From assembly GCA_029532625.1 (NCBI GenBank), contig JARFXM010000009.1, forward strand, positions 2,976,001-3,040,000: 64,000 nucleotides of DNA, read 5' to 3'. Each line of letters opens with the position of its first letter. The stretch's first letter is position 1. The DNA comes from Lomentospora prolificans. Taxonomy: Eukaryota > Ascomycota > Sordariomycetes > Microascales > Microascaceae. Below, piece after piece: positions 33,540 through 44,805 of this stretch. A program made the translations under genes and the position numbers. Under the pieces are notes generated by a model. It was not told where the DNA came from, did not search any database, and saw only the letters and a list, made by a program, of their open reading frames with translations.

Positions 33540-34063
33540 ATGCCGTCCGCCGGTCTCAAGACAATCATCGCCCTCTCCTTCGTCCTCGCCGTAGGCTTCC
33601 TCCTCGTCATCCTCTCCTGCGCCCTCTGGAAGGTCTACTACCCCCTCCTCGTCGTCGCCACCTACGTGCTCGCCCCCGTGCCCAACTGGATCTGCAGCCA
33701 CTGCGCGAACCCCGATGACTTTGAGAGCTCGAGCTCCGCCGTGCTGGACCTGGGCAAGTTCTGCACCGGCTTCATGGTTGTGATGGGAATGGGTGAGTTC
33801 TTTCCCCTCCCCTTTTTTTTTCCTTCTTTTCTTCAGCTTCGGGAGATGCGCATTCGGCTCAATCCCCCTACCACCCTATACCGCCGCCTTGGAAACCTTG
33901 TCGCTAACTCTTTTCCTTCCCCGTTGTAGCTCTTCCCGTCGTGTTGGCGCATGCCGGCCTGATCCAGGTCGAGGCCATGATCATGTCGATAACCGGCGGT
34001 CTCCTCATCTACGGCACTATCATCTCCTTTGGCATGTTCTTCCAAGAAGACCAGGACTTTTAG
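33540..34063 (+). CDS. VPS55: Vacuolar protein sorting protein Vps55 (LEPROT family)
   Basis: Exons 33540-33792 and 33930-34063, 128 aa; GTGAGT donor, CTAAC branch site, TAG acceptor. Four hydrophobic segments are visible: IIALSFVLAVGFLLVILSCA, YYPLLVVATYVLAPVPNWIC, a segment ending FMVVMGMALPVVLAHAG, and SITGGLLIYGTIISFGMFF. The WxxYPL and PDDF segments are typical of Vps55/OB-RGRP proteins. In yeast Vps55 forms a complex with Vps68 on endosomes and supports late-endosome to vacuole transport. Length agrees with the family (120-140 aa). Identity secure; the intron phase and family fit leave little doubt about the model. Confidence 0.95.
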
Positions 34064-34644
34064 GCCGAGTAAGGACGCGGCAAGCCATGGGTATAATCGT
34101 GGGAGCTTGAAGGAACCAGAATTTGGGCTCTTTTTTTCTTGGGCTGGTGAGACTTATTTTGCGCTCGGAAGACTGGAACTTTGCCGCCGGGACCGGGTTC
34201 CGGAACAGGATTGTACATCATACGCCGGAGAGGATCAATGTTTTTTTTCTCGTATACTTCTGCTATTCATTCATTGGGTTTCTAATCGGGCAACTCCGCC
34301 ACGCCCTCCTCACTGAGCGTGTGATAGTAGGTTCGAGATTCGGGCATAGCCATCTCACATTTGTTTCTTTCGACAGGGTATGGCATTACATATTCAGCTC
34401 CCGTCTCCCATCCGTCTAGTTTTGTGATATCAATGCCTGAGAAGGTCAAGTTTATGATCATGAATGTTGAATTGATCGGGGATCTGTCTATATGTTAAAA
34501 CAAGTTCTAACCCGCGCTTCCGAAAACCCTCTCTAAACGTCTACATGTATTCCAGATCCCAAACCCCGTGCTGCGCCGTATCCCCATATCAACGCCTTTT
34601 CTCGTCTCCGGAGGCATTCCCCTCGTAGAAGAACGTTTCTGGTC
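34064..34644. other. Convergent 3' flanks, VPS55 and PABA synthase
   Basis: 580 bp, AT-richer than the genes. Nothing seen beyond 3' UTR-like sequence. Confidence 0.6.
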
Positions 34645-37185
34645 CTAATGCAATCCCCCAAACAAACCCATCGAGCCCTCTAGCTTCGTAAACATCTCGT
34701 CGCACTCACCCTCCGCCGTGCTTAGAGTCGTGACCGCGCCTCCTGCCCCGACGTGCCACACCTCTCCGCAAACGTCCGTGCGGCGCGCGCATGCGCCTTG
34801 ACCGCAGGCGCATTCGTCATCGTACCGGAACAGGCACCGGATATTAACGCTCCAGTCCGACTTGCCCGTGACATCGGCGTAGCCCACCACGCCCGAATAG
34901 ATTCCTCGCTCCCGGCCTCGTTCGATTCTCTGGAGGATTTCGCAACTCCTCTTTTTAGGCGCGCCGGTCATGCTCCCAGGAGGAAGAGATGCCGACAATA
35001 CGTCAATGGCGGTATACCTCGCCTCTTCGACCTGAGGCGCTGGCAGCTGGCCCTTCACAACAGTGATCATCTGAAATACAGAAGCATATTCCTCAATCTT
35101 TAACAGATGCGGCACGGTGACTCTGCCCGGTCCGCAAACACCATGGAGGTCGTGACGGACGAGATCAACGATCATGAGATTCTCAGCCTCTTCCTTTGGT
35201 ATGCGGAGTAGCTTCTCTGCGTCAGCCAGTGTACGAACTGCGTCACCCTTCTTAGCTGTTCCCTTCATAGGATGCATTGCACATGTCCCATCGCGGGAGC
35301 AACTCAAAAACCTCTCGGGCGAGCTGCTCACAAAAGTCGCAGTTCCAAGACGTATGAAGGAGCCGAAGGGGGCAGGTTGCCGTATGCGAAGGCGTTTGTA
35401 AAGACTCCAGGGGCTTTCGACTTCCTGGCTGGCGATATCACCACGTATTTTGATGCCATCTACACCGTTTCCCTGCGCGACGGGCGTACGGCCGTCTGTG
35501 TTGGAGAGCTTTCTAGGGCGGCGCACAAAGACTTTGTCCGTAAGGCAGAGCTCATAGGACTCGCCTTTCGCGATATAATCCTGGCACTCCTTGACTTTGG
35601 CCTTGTATTCCGCCTTGGAGGGAAATGTAATTCGACTGCCGTGGTTGTCTGCCTTGCCTTCTTGGGGTGGTATCCTGTTATGGGTTTTGGTTGTCCCTTT
35701 CCATCTTGCAGATCCGTGCAGCCGGTCAAGAACACCGGTGATCCAGTCTTCCCCCTGGGGGGACTTTGGCCGTAGCTCTTGTACATGGAGTGTGCCGGTG
35801 ACATGATTGACTACTAGACTCCTGGTGACCCATACCCAGTGCACATCCGGCCTGTGAGGGCTTCGATCGCTTGACAGAGCGATCCCAAGATCGTGTAGAC
35901 CCATCTCGTACGAGACATAGCCCATAAAGCCGCCCAGGAATGGAGAGTCAGAGCCTTCGGGGGCGGATATTCTACGCTGGCCGAGAAAGTCCGAGACGAA
36001 CTGCCATAGGTTTCCCCATGACGGATCCAGGTGGACTTTGTGAAAGGTATCCTTGCCAGGAACTTTGGCCTCGAGATGGTCATCACCCGCGCGATATCGG
36101 AACTGAAGTGACTGGCTCACATCGAGAGCGATGATGCTGTGCCTACCGCGGACGTCTGCCGTCCCATGAGGGATCTTGACGTCGCAATTTGAGGAGTCAA
36201 GAACAACTTGGTCTCCCTCAGACCCGCCCAGCATCTCAACAAGATCCGGAACTTTGATATGCGATGGCAGCTTGACCGTCCTGCTAGCGAAGTCAAAGTC
36301 CAGACCCACACCGGCAAGGGCACTGGCACCGTTCATATACTCCTTTGTGTTTGACAAAGTGTTCTGCGCGCGTGTGGATGCCATCATATCGAGGTGGCTC
36401 GGAGTCACGCAGAGCCGGGCAAACGGCTCGCTGGAGGTCAGAGCTCGTCGCCCACGCCGCTCGTTCCACCGGACCGCTTCCTTGAACCAGTTTTGAATGA
36501 CCTTCTGCCCGGCGGCTTCGGTACACACGGATTCGGGGTGATACTGGAGGCCCCAGAAAGGCTTCTCCGCATGCTTGGCAGCCATGAAGATTCGTTCGAT
36601 GCCTTCTTCACGAGGTTCTTCGACCCAAGCCAGCGGAACTATATCCGGGCACCTCTCAAACCTTTGCCACATTGCCGTGGCCCATTCCGACGAGGGAATA
36701 TCATCCTGCCCAACGTTGACGCATAAGCTATGGTAAAGGGTAGCCCTGAACGGTGAAACTTCCGCAAAAATATCACTTTGCACGGATTCCGAAGCAGGTC
36801 GATACCCAATGGACCTGATCATGCCGTGAAGCCCCTGCCTGAGCTGCCGAATGTCTGCCCCAAAGGTGCACAGAAGGCTCTGAAATCCTAGACATATGCC
36901 CAGGACTGGAAGTATGTGTTCATCACCCAAGTCCCAGACATGCCTCATGAGGCCGACGTCCTTGTCGTTGACCGGGGAGCCGGGCCCGGGCCCGCAGACG
37001 AGGGCGTCAAAGTGAGCCAACTCATGGTGCCAGTCGTCCTTGAAGCTTGGTAGTCTCGGGTTGAAGCGGGCTTCGTCTATCCGTAAAACCTTAACATCCG
37101 CATCGAGGAGTGTGGCTAACAGTGAGACAATATTATTCGTGAAAGAGTCGTAAGCATCGAGGAAGAGAATCCGGTACCGCGACAT
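34645..37185 (-). CDS. ABZ1: Bifunctional para-aminobenzoate synthase (PabA-PabB fusion)
   Basis: Single exon, 846 aa, ATG 37185. N-terminal glutamine amidotransferase: DAYDSFTNNIV, GPGPGSP, nucleophile Cys in GICLGFQSLL, and His-Glu in QYHPESV. From about residue 270 a chorismate-binding (PabB/TrpE-like) domain follows, with GGFMGYVSYEMG, PFGSFIRLGTATFVSSSPER, KGTAKKGD, ENLMIVDLVRHDLHGV, SMTGAPKKRSCEILQ and SGVVGYADVTGKSDW. Together they make 4-amino-4-deoxychorismate from chorismate and glutamine; a separate lyase then yields PABA for folate. The fungal gene is the fusion known as ABZ1 in yeast and pabaA in Aspergillus nidulans. KGTAKKG favours PABA synthase over anthranilate synthase. The domain order and length are normal for the family. 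Confidence 0.95.
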   Translation of the reverse strand: MSRYRILFLDAYDSFTNNIVSLLATLLDADVKVLRIDEARFNPRLPSFKDDWHHELAHFDALVCGPGPGSPVNDKDVGLMRHVWDLGDEHILPVLGICLGFQSLLCTFGADIRQLRQGLHGMIRSIGYRPASESVQSDIFAEVSPFRATLYHSLCVNVGQDDIPSSEWATAMWQRFERCPDIVPLAWVEEPREEGIERIFMAAKHAEKPFWGLQYHPESVCTEAAGQKVIQNWFKEAVRWNERRGRRALTSSEPFARLCVTPSHLDMMASTRAQNTLSNTKEYMNGASALAGVGLDFDFASRTVKLPSHIKVPDLVEMLGGSEGDQVVLDSSNCDVKIPHGTADVRGRHSIIALDVSQSLQFRYRAGDDHLEAKVPGKDTFHKVHLDPSWGNLWQFVSDFLGQRRISAPEGSDSPFLGGFMGYVSYEMGLHDLGIALSSDRSPHRPDVHWVWVTRSLVVNHVTGTLHVQELRPKSPQGEDWITGVLDRLHGSARWKGTTKTHNRIPPQEGKADNHGSRITFPSKAEYKAKVKECQDYIAKGESYELCLTDKVFVRRPRKLSNTDGRTPVAQGNGVDGIKIRGDIASQEVESPWSLYKRLRIRQPAPFGSFIRLGTATFVSSSPERFLSCSRDGTCAMHPMKGTAKKGDAVRTLADAEKLLRIPKEEAENLMIVDLVRHDLHGVCGPGRVTVPHLLKIEEYASVFQMITVVKGQLPAPQVEEARYTAIDVLSASLPPGSMTGAPKKRSCEILQRIERGRERGIYSGVVGYADVTGKSDWSVNIRCLFRYDDECACGQGACARRTDVCGEVWHVGAGGAVTTLSTAEGECDEMFTKLEGSMGLFGGLH

Positions 37186-37761
37186 GGTGTAAAACAGGCC
37201 TCGCGGCCCGGTAACCGAAGATGCAAGAACGGGTGTTAGAGCAGACGGGCGGTGAAAAGGATAAAAAAAATACGTTGGCCCCCTGGAGATATTTTTTCAG
37301 CTGAATGTTGGGAAGCTGCAAGTTTGAAGTCTACAAGGTAAAAGAAATTCCTCGGTGAGCGGTGAGTTGGTGGCGGCCAGTCTCGGAAAGCTTCGGGGCG
37401 AGTCCCAACGACTTTTTTAGTGGCGGCAAGTGTCACTTAGCGCCACTACCTAAATTGAACGACCCTATTAATATCACCTGTTCCAGAAGCGGGAAGGGAA
37501 GGTACAAAAGACGAGAGCCAGGCATTAAAAGGCTCAAGCGTTAAGCTGGAGCATCATCAGTATTGACCGAGACATTAGGCTGTTGATAAAGCCTCATGGG
37601 CTCTTCAAGCATTAGTCGTAAAAAGCTATTATACGTCTGCTACATGCAAGACGCTCTTCTTCTAGCCATCATGCTGCTACTCATGTCATCTGGGTCACAT
37701 AGTCAACTGCATAAGCCTGCCCGATTCATCCATCAAATACATACAAATGGTCGGTTCCCTC
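37186..37761. other. Intergenic, PABA synthase promoter side
   Basis: About 575 bp between two minus-strand genes, holding the PABA synthase promoter and the TRS120 3' flank. Nothing else seen. Confidence 0.6.
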
Positions 37762-40700
37762 TTACTCCCGATCCCGGACCGTAATCAAGCACGATTTCCG
37801 CGCATGCCATATCCTCCGTTCTCTTTTTCCCAACACTGCGTCGAGCATAGTTTGTGTATCCGACCTGGCCCTGGATCCCGTCTCCTCGCTCTTCTTGGCT
37901 TCTTCCTCGGCATCACGCCATAGCAGAGTCTCCTCGACCGACGCCGTGATCTCAAACTGCCCGCGGCACAGCACCGTAACCCCAAGCACGACATCTGTGC
38001 TGCTCTTTGCATTTAGTAGGGGAAGCACCTGTTGCAGCGTGCCGTTCCACGCAAACTTCCTGGCGTAGTCCAGCGCGACATTGCTCGGCCTATGGCACAG
38101 AGCCGGCATCAACCGCACTAGCGGGTATATCGGTCGCGTCGTTCTGTTGGACACGCGCACCCGAACCTGGGCGAAATCATCCACAAACATCGACTTATGG
38201 TGGCTGGCGGGCTCAGTCGGGCCTTCTTCATCATCGGGACCTTCGATAAACACATCGATGCCGACGTCTTCAATTTTGAGTGAGTCGACCATTCTGCTGG
38301 AAAGCCGGATGGCCCGGAGCTCCACGGTTCCAGATCGCTGCGGTCCCGTCAACGTCGTCCAGGTCGCCCTTAACGAGTCGAGGAGTTTCTCCCGATACCA
38401 GAAAGCTTCACGCACCCCGCGCTCGAATTCCGGCGTGGTCTTGCTAGTGCTGACCACGAATTGACGATTGCGCTTAGGGTTCAGCGCCGGTATCGAGGCG
38501 TGCGGATCCTCAATGAATATGCGCCGGACGGGGAAAACAACCCGGGACGTGTTGCCAGGAAGAATATATTCCTCGACCGAGACATCATCCTCTGCTTCGA
38601 TGCGGAGCATCATCGTGCTGGGCCATGCGTTGATCAGATCTAGAGACAGCAAGCAGTACCTGTCCACCGAGAGCGATGATTTGGCATCTTTGCCGCCCGA
38701 TTTATTGACACGGTCCCAGATGGGCTCGGGCACCTCCCCGAGAACGGGAAGGATATCGTGTCGCGAAATCTCCACGCTAGCATTAACCGTAATCGTTAAC
38801 TGCACGCTGACCCGGCGGGTATGGAACTGATCAACAACTTCGTCGGCCGGCATGCCGAGGTGGGCGTAGTCAATCTGGATTATTCCGTTTGTAAGACCAG
38901 GCTTGCCCAGAATCTCGAACTCAAACGTAACCTCGCCGCCGGGTGCAATGTAACGTTTATCCTGGGGCTTCTTCTTCAATTTCAAAGCTTGCTTCTTCAT
39001 CAAGATGAGCTCATACTCGTATAGCTCGGTTGGCGTCGAGTCACGGTTGCTGAGAGCCGCTTGGAGGGGCCCTTGGGTCGAGTCCTCAAAGGAGAAGAGC
39101 ATAAAGTCTACAGGCGTGGTTGAGCTAGTGTTCTTCAGCGTAACTGAGAAAGATTGCTTCTCTCCTTCGAGGATCATGGCGCAGGACTGCGGAAGCGTGG
39201 TGGATTTGACAATTACCAAAGGCTGTTCCGGTATTACTTTTAGAGAAAGATCGGTGGGGCTGAGAGTCGGTGGCGCCGCTCCTTCCAGCGCCAAGTCCCT
39301 CTCAAGAGCCGCGAGACCTGTCGCCTTATACTTGTGCGTCCTTTCAGGCACCCAGGGCTGGGAGAAGATCGAGAAGTGCCTCTCACGGCATCCACGTACG
39401 CGCACCATCGCGCCAGTAATCTTCAGGGCGCCCGACGACCTCGGAGTGCCTGTGATCTTCAGCACCTGTGTCCGGTAGGGGCCGATGATTGTGCTGTCCG
39501 TAGCAGGTTCGAACTCGGCTCCTTCAGCCTCGAGCTTGATGCTTTCAATATCGAGGTCAATATCGTAGGGATTCTGAAGCGTAACCCTAAACGTAGCCGG
39601 CTCACCGGCAACAAGGGTCTGCTCCACGGCAGCCTTATCGAGTTGTTTTAGGAAAGGGTTATAGATAAAGGGGTCGACGTCTTGCGATGTTCGGGAGGTG
39701 ACAACGCCGGGAAGCACGCTCTTTGAATGTGCAACCGGCACCTTGCTTGCAGGTAGGGGATCGAGAATGACGCCCCGCACCAAGAGCTCGTCCCAGTACT
39801 CGGCTGCCAGATGATCGAGACCCAATCTCCGGGACAGCGCCTGCGTCTTTGTGATGTTGGTGACGAGTCTCACTTGCTCTTCCCGCGGAATGGTAGGGGC
39901 AGCATCCTCCCGTCGAGGCCCAGGGGCGACTCCGGAACCGGCGGTGCGCAGGAGCTCGCTGGAGAACTTTAAGACTCCGTTGAAGTCGGGAAGTGCTTCG
40001 GAAAAGTTGATGCACGCGCGCAGGACGCTGAGCTTGACACTGGGAAATCCAAAGAACCTGGCAGCGGTCTGCTTGCGGATGCGAGCAACGGCCTCAGCAT
40101 CTGTTGCAGCATCGCTCTTCGCCGCAGTGCCGTTTCCGGGCTCGTAATTGACAATACCGTACGTCTTGCAGAGGACACCTAAAAAGGATTCGATTCCTTG
40201 CTCAATATCCCCCTCCTGGAGTTCGAGAGCTACAGATCCTGCGGGTTTTCTGTGCCCATCGGCGGCCGCGAGGGCAACTAGGCCCGCTGCAGGATGGATA
40301 CCCACCTCAGCAGCGCCTCGTGTTCTAGCCTCCACCAACCCACTAATCAAGACCGAGATCAACTCCCGGATCACCATCCCCTTCTTCCTGTGGTAGCTAA
40401 GCAGCCCTAATACCGAGGCTATGCCGCTTAATATCGTGACGCGATCAACAGTAGTGAGAAGTTCCGATGCCGAAGAGGGGAAGGCACGGAATGCAAGGTT
40501 TGCAATGACTTGGCGACTAGGTTTTATCTTGAGGCGAGGCGCACTGGAAAGTGCCTTTGGTTGATCCCCAAGGACAACCGAACTCAGGAACGGCGCGCCA
40601 ACTGTTCCATCTGCAATATGGAGGGAGGATAAAAGTTTGCAGAATCTTATAATCACTTCGGAGAGGGGTAAAGGGGGGAGATTCTCGGCCGATATTCTAG

Positions 40701-42193
40701 AGTAGAGCCCGACAATGCGGTCGAGGAGCTCAGGAAGTATGACCTGGAGATTTCGTAGGTGTAATGGCTGCGACGGATCCAGGTTATCGATGTCTTTCAA
40801 TCCTCCATCATTCGGTTGCTTGTCCTGCGGTGGGAGACAAACGACTGGGACCTGGAAGTCGATGCCGGCCCAGGCCAACAAAAGGAGGCAGATCACGATG
40901 AGCTCCAGCGCCTTACCATGCCAAACATGGTCATTGACAGAGCGAGCCATTGTGGCGCCTTCAATGAGTTCCCTCAGAGCATCGGTCCATCTACCTGCTT
41001 GAAGGTACATAGACCCGACAACGATGACTCCCCGAGCTTTCCCCCTAAGCCTCCACCTTTCATTCGGCCCCCCCGATCCAAAGCCCTGTACGGATACACG
41101 GTCCTGGCTCGGAGCTCGGAATCCCTCGGCGGTCCCTGGTCGGGAGTGTCTTTGCTCCGGACTCGACGGGCCACTCTCTTGGCTGCCTGTAAGGTCGTCA
41201 AAGGTGGTGGGTGGGTTCGACAGGGCGCTCTTGCCCGGTGTCGAGGATCGGGACGAGGTGGTAGAATGAAGAATAGATGGCGACGATTTGAAAGGGACTG
41301 GAGGCATCGACATGCGCACATGACTCCGGTCGGCCTTCTCAGAGAGTCCAGTTGAAGAATTCGACCGCGTGCCGGATACAAACTGGGAATTCCGTCTCGC
41401 ATGACCTCCCATATCCTCGCTACCACTCCAATAAGACCCGTTAGACATTCGAGAGCCTGACATTTGGCCAGGAGAGTCGATAAAGCTCGTTCCTTCTATC
41501 GATTTGGCAAAAGTCGTCATCTCGGCTAGTAGCAAGGAGGAAATGTCGCACATGACACCCTTCATGGTGGTTCGCTTGCACTTCTCCGGAGGCGGAATCG
41601 TGGTAATGCCCTCAGGGATGTGTATCTCGTGGCCTTCAGGATTCTCATAGTCAAATACGAGCACCTGATGCACAAGCGCCTTGCCGAAAGTGTCGCGCAG
41701 GGCTTCGAGCTCCTGGTCGAGAGAACGGATGTTCTGCTCCACCAAGGTCGGGGCTCGTCCGTTTATAGAATTCCGCTTCCCAATCATTTCGCTTCCAAGC
41801 TCTTTCCCATCAGCAACAGCTATTATAGCCAAAGGTTCACGGTAGACTTCGAACGGGTAGAGCGCGAGATGCGAGGGTGGTGGCATATGGGTAATAAGCT
41901 CGTAGAAGATGGCGCCTGCGGGGAACGCGAGAGGTGAGAACATGGCTAATATCGTCAGCGGTGCTCAATATCAAGGATAGTTTACAAGCCGCTTTGGGAG
42001 GGGGGAAGGACAAGGGAAGCTGCGTACTACGGTTCGGCCGACTATCCGCGGTGATGTCTCTGAGGTGGACGATACGCTCCTCCTGAAGCCGCTCGACGAA
42101 GCTGGAGAATCTGGGCCCTCGAATTTGCCCCAAGGGAAGGAGAAGCGCCCTTACCCTCGCGGGGGCTATGGGCGACAAAGGATCTAAGCTCAT
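37762..42193 (-). CDS. TRS120: TRAPPII complex subunit Trs120 (HypA)
   Basis: Exons (minus) 42031-42193 and 37762-41945, 1448 aa. The first exon gives MSLDPLSPIAPARVRALLLP and ends in DSRPNP, which joins directly to MFSPLAFPAG, the arrangement found in HypA/Trs120 of other fungi. The 85-nt intron has a GTAGTA donor and TAG acceptor. The N-terminal part carries the Trs120/TRAPPC9 region (ALYPFEVYREPLAIIAVADG); residues about 190-350 are a Ser-rich, low-complexity insertion; RWRLRGKARGVIVVGSMYLQ and DALRELIEGATMA fit TPR-like helices. The C-terminal half is a series of beta-sandwich segments (EPATFRVTLQNPYDIDLDIE, VEQTLVAGE). Trs120 directs TRAPP toward Rab11/Ypt31 activation at the late Golgi; loss gives hypercellular hyphae in Aspergillus nidulans. 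Confidence 0.94.
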
Positions 42194-42826
42194 CGTGAAA
42201 GCGGGTGTGTATGTTGGGACATGGTCGAGGATCCGTGGTGGAGAGAGCTGCTAGGTATTACTAGACCACGGCTGTCCAGGAGTTCGACGATGTGGCAGTG
42301 AGGCAGGAAGTGAGAGAAAGAACCCGCCCTGGGGCGCTTTGCGGCTTAACGGGTCGAATTCGAGACTAAAGAAGCAAAGACACTTGCCGGTCTAAAGGAA
42401 ATTTGTCGCGTTATCGTAGAACTCAATATCCGTCGACCGACAATCCTGCCGGAGTTGTGGCATCTCGAATCGGCCAAGTCAAATGTCCCTGGAAAGCTGT
42501 GGGCTTAGTCAGCGCTACCTGATCTCAAGCTTTCCATCGCCAGCCACGCTCTGAGCGTTTGAAGATTATTAGGTGTCATTCTCAGCGCTCTCTTCAGCCC
42601 TCACACGCCTAGAAATGATAGGGTCATGTACTTGTAGAACAGCAATAACCATTTAATAGTATCTAATTTGATATGAGGAAGAAAAAGGAAAGGACGAAGG
42701 GCAGGAGTTGTGTTATCTAGAAAATAAGGTATGACCACAGAGAAACAGAGAAAAAAATCAATTCTTTTTTTTTTCTAAATACACACAAATTCCGAACCAA
42801 AGAGCACCAAGAGGCCAAACGCGCTT
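42194..42826. other. Intergenic, TRS120 promoter and SDR 3' flank
   Basis: 633 bp, AT-rich toward the left (3' flank of the SDR gene). No gene seen. Confidence 0.6.
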
Positions 42827-44166
42827 TCAATTTGGAGTCATCGACGAACGGCCACCTACAGTCGCCGGAGAGGACTTGACCTTGTCATCCCTGGCATCAG
42901 AGCCATCCTGGGGTATATCCACAGCCAAGCTCGCCTCCACAAAGTCCTCCAGCTCCTCCGTTACAGTCTTGAGTTTGTCCTTGACCGCGATAGCTCCTTC
43001 AAAGCCAACAATGTGTCTAGCCGGCGGGTTCTCGTGGCCTCCGATGGCTGTCAAGGCGTGCACCGTTTCCATGACGAGCTTATCAAGAGCCACGGGCGGT
43101 AGTTTTGGATACCGCGTTATAATTTCCGTGTCGGAAGGCTCTACAGTTGTCTCCGGGCTCATGTTCAAGACATTTGTGAGCATGTCTCGCACGCTCGGTG
43201 CCATGTTGACTTCGTTTTCCGAAGGCGGGATTGGTGGCGCAAATATGATCTTGTTCGTCAGCGATTGTATCTCCTTGTTTGGTTGGACTACGGTGACCTT
43301 GATGTTAAACGGCGCAATCTCGTAGGCTAGGGAATCACAGTAACCCTCGAGCGCCCATGTTGCAGCCGTGTAGATGGGCATTCCGGGGGTGCCAATGTGT
43401 CCACCAATACTCGTGAGCACGATGATGTGCCCGGTATGCTGTTCTCTGAGGATAGGAAGACTAGCCTTGATGAAGTTGATCTGCGAGAAGAAGAGGGTCT
43501 CGAACTGATCTCGGACAAGGTTCTGTGTGACGGGCGTCGTGGAAAGCTCCTCCACCGTACCAATAACCGCTGGAGATGACGCCGGGTCAGTTCGTCGGCC
43601 TCAACCCTGGACGAGGCGGAGCGCTGCTAGGAATGCCCTACCTTCAGACTTGCAGCACAGCAAGATATCGATCCTCCCGAAAGCCGCGACGGCTTCCGCT
43701 ACGGCAGCAGAGCACTGGCCCATGACCTTTCCGTCGCACCGTACGCCCCGGAGCCTATCCTTCCAGCCCTCCCTATCCTTCCTCGTGCTCTTGCACTCAT
43801 TGACGAGCTCTCGAAACTCTGCGCTCCGCAATTCATCCTCAACTTCATGTGGCGGCAAGCACGCGACGACGTAATCGCCATGCGCGAGGAGAAGACGGAT
43901 GAGGCGGATCTGGAGTGGTGAGAGCGCGGATGTCAAGAGCCATGTTCTGGGGGAGTTGTGGGTGGCTTTAAAGGCGGAGTTTGGTCAGTCAGGTGCCCAC
44001 TCTATGAGCTTCACAATGCAGGAAAAAAAAAAAAAAGATTCGATGCGGGTGGCCTTTCTTTCAAGGGATTAGGCGCGAGCTGTCAGGAAAACTCACGGAA
44101 GGACGGAGCCGGGATGGCATGCGTTTGTCGAGAAGAAGCGGCCTCAGCGGCCTTTCGATCCGTCAT
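42827..44166 (-). CDS. Atypical short-chain dehydrogenase/reductase (SDR)
   Basis: Proposed exons (minus) 44097-44166, 43642-43965, 42827-43569, 378 aa. The second join is firm (GTAGGG donor, CAG acceptor) and gives DILLCCKSEAVIGTVEELS. The first exon is inferred: the coding frame has no ATG between 43965 and an upstream stop, and the only fitting arrangement I found starts at ATG 44166 with a GTGAGT donor at 44096. The SDR fold is visible: strand-turn LLTSALSPLQIRLIRLLLAHG, GRIDILLC, QINFIKASLPILREQ, then HIIVLTSIGGHIGTPGMPIY. The glycine-rich cofactor motif (TGxxxGxG) is not recognisable, and the catalytic Y-x3-K reads YTAAT, with Thr for Lys. The Ser is present. It may therefore be a non-enzymatic or altered SDR. 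Substrate unknown. Start uncertain. Confidence 0.75.
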
Positions 44167-44805
44167 TACGGCCGACAACTCCGTATCAGAACACCACTAG
44201 TGATCAGGCCCAAGAATTGCGTATAACTGGGCCAGAGAATCCTTCGCGAAGAAATTCCTAGTGTCGTCGAGAGCAGACCTCGGTGAGCCGGGATGATTGT
44301 GGAGGTTCGGGACTTCTTAAGCGGGGTTAGCAAAAACGTAGGACATCTGATCCAAATTCAATTTCCACTGCCAAACTTTGATGATTGATTCAACTGCACC
44401 GGCACAGCATTAACGCAGATCCAAGTCGGCAGTTACAAGCAAAGCCACAAATCATCTCGAACGTAGTTTCGTTAGTTTCGAAACAAGTCGCGGGTGATGG
44501 GTGTTTCTTCATTCTTGGTTGGGAACAATTACTCGTGCACATCACCAACATGAACGGTGCCATCATGCATACGTCCTCAATCTGATTAACACTACACTAG
44601 TGAATGACCCTTCTCTTTAGCTTGCAGTGTATCTGATATTTATTACATCCACCTGGTTCTGGATATCAATTCAAATTTGCGACCACACGCCGCTCTTATT
44701 TCATCATAACAACACCGTCCCTAACAAACATGGCTCACAACGACCACTTTTGCTATCGCCGAGACTCAATTTACTCATCAAACCCTAGAAGAAGTAAGGT
44801 AGTGC
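44167..44805. other. Intergenic, SDR promoter and transporter 3' flank
   Basis: About 640 bp between two minus-strand genes. No gene or element seen. Confidence 0.55.

Noticed and set aside
19310..37185. Functional cluster of the two proteasome genes (PRE1 and PRE5)
   Set aside because: They are about 12 kb apart with unrelated genes between and no shared promoter; chance linkage is the simplest view.
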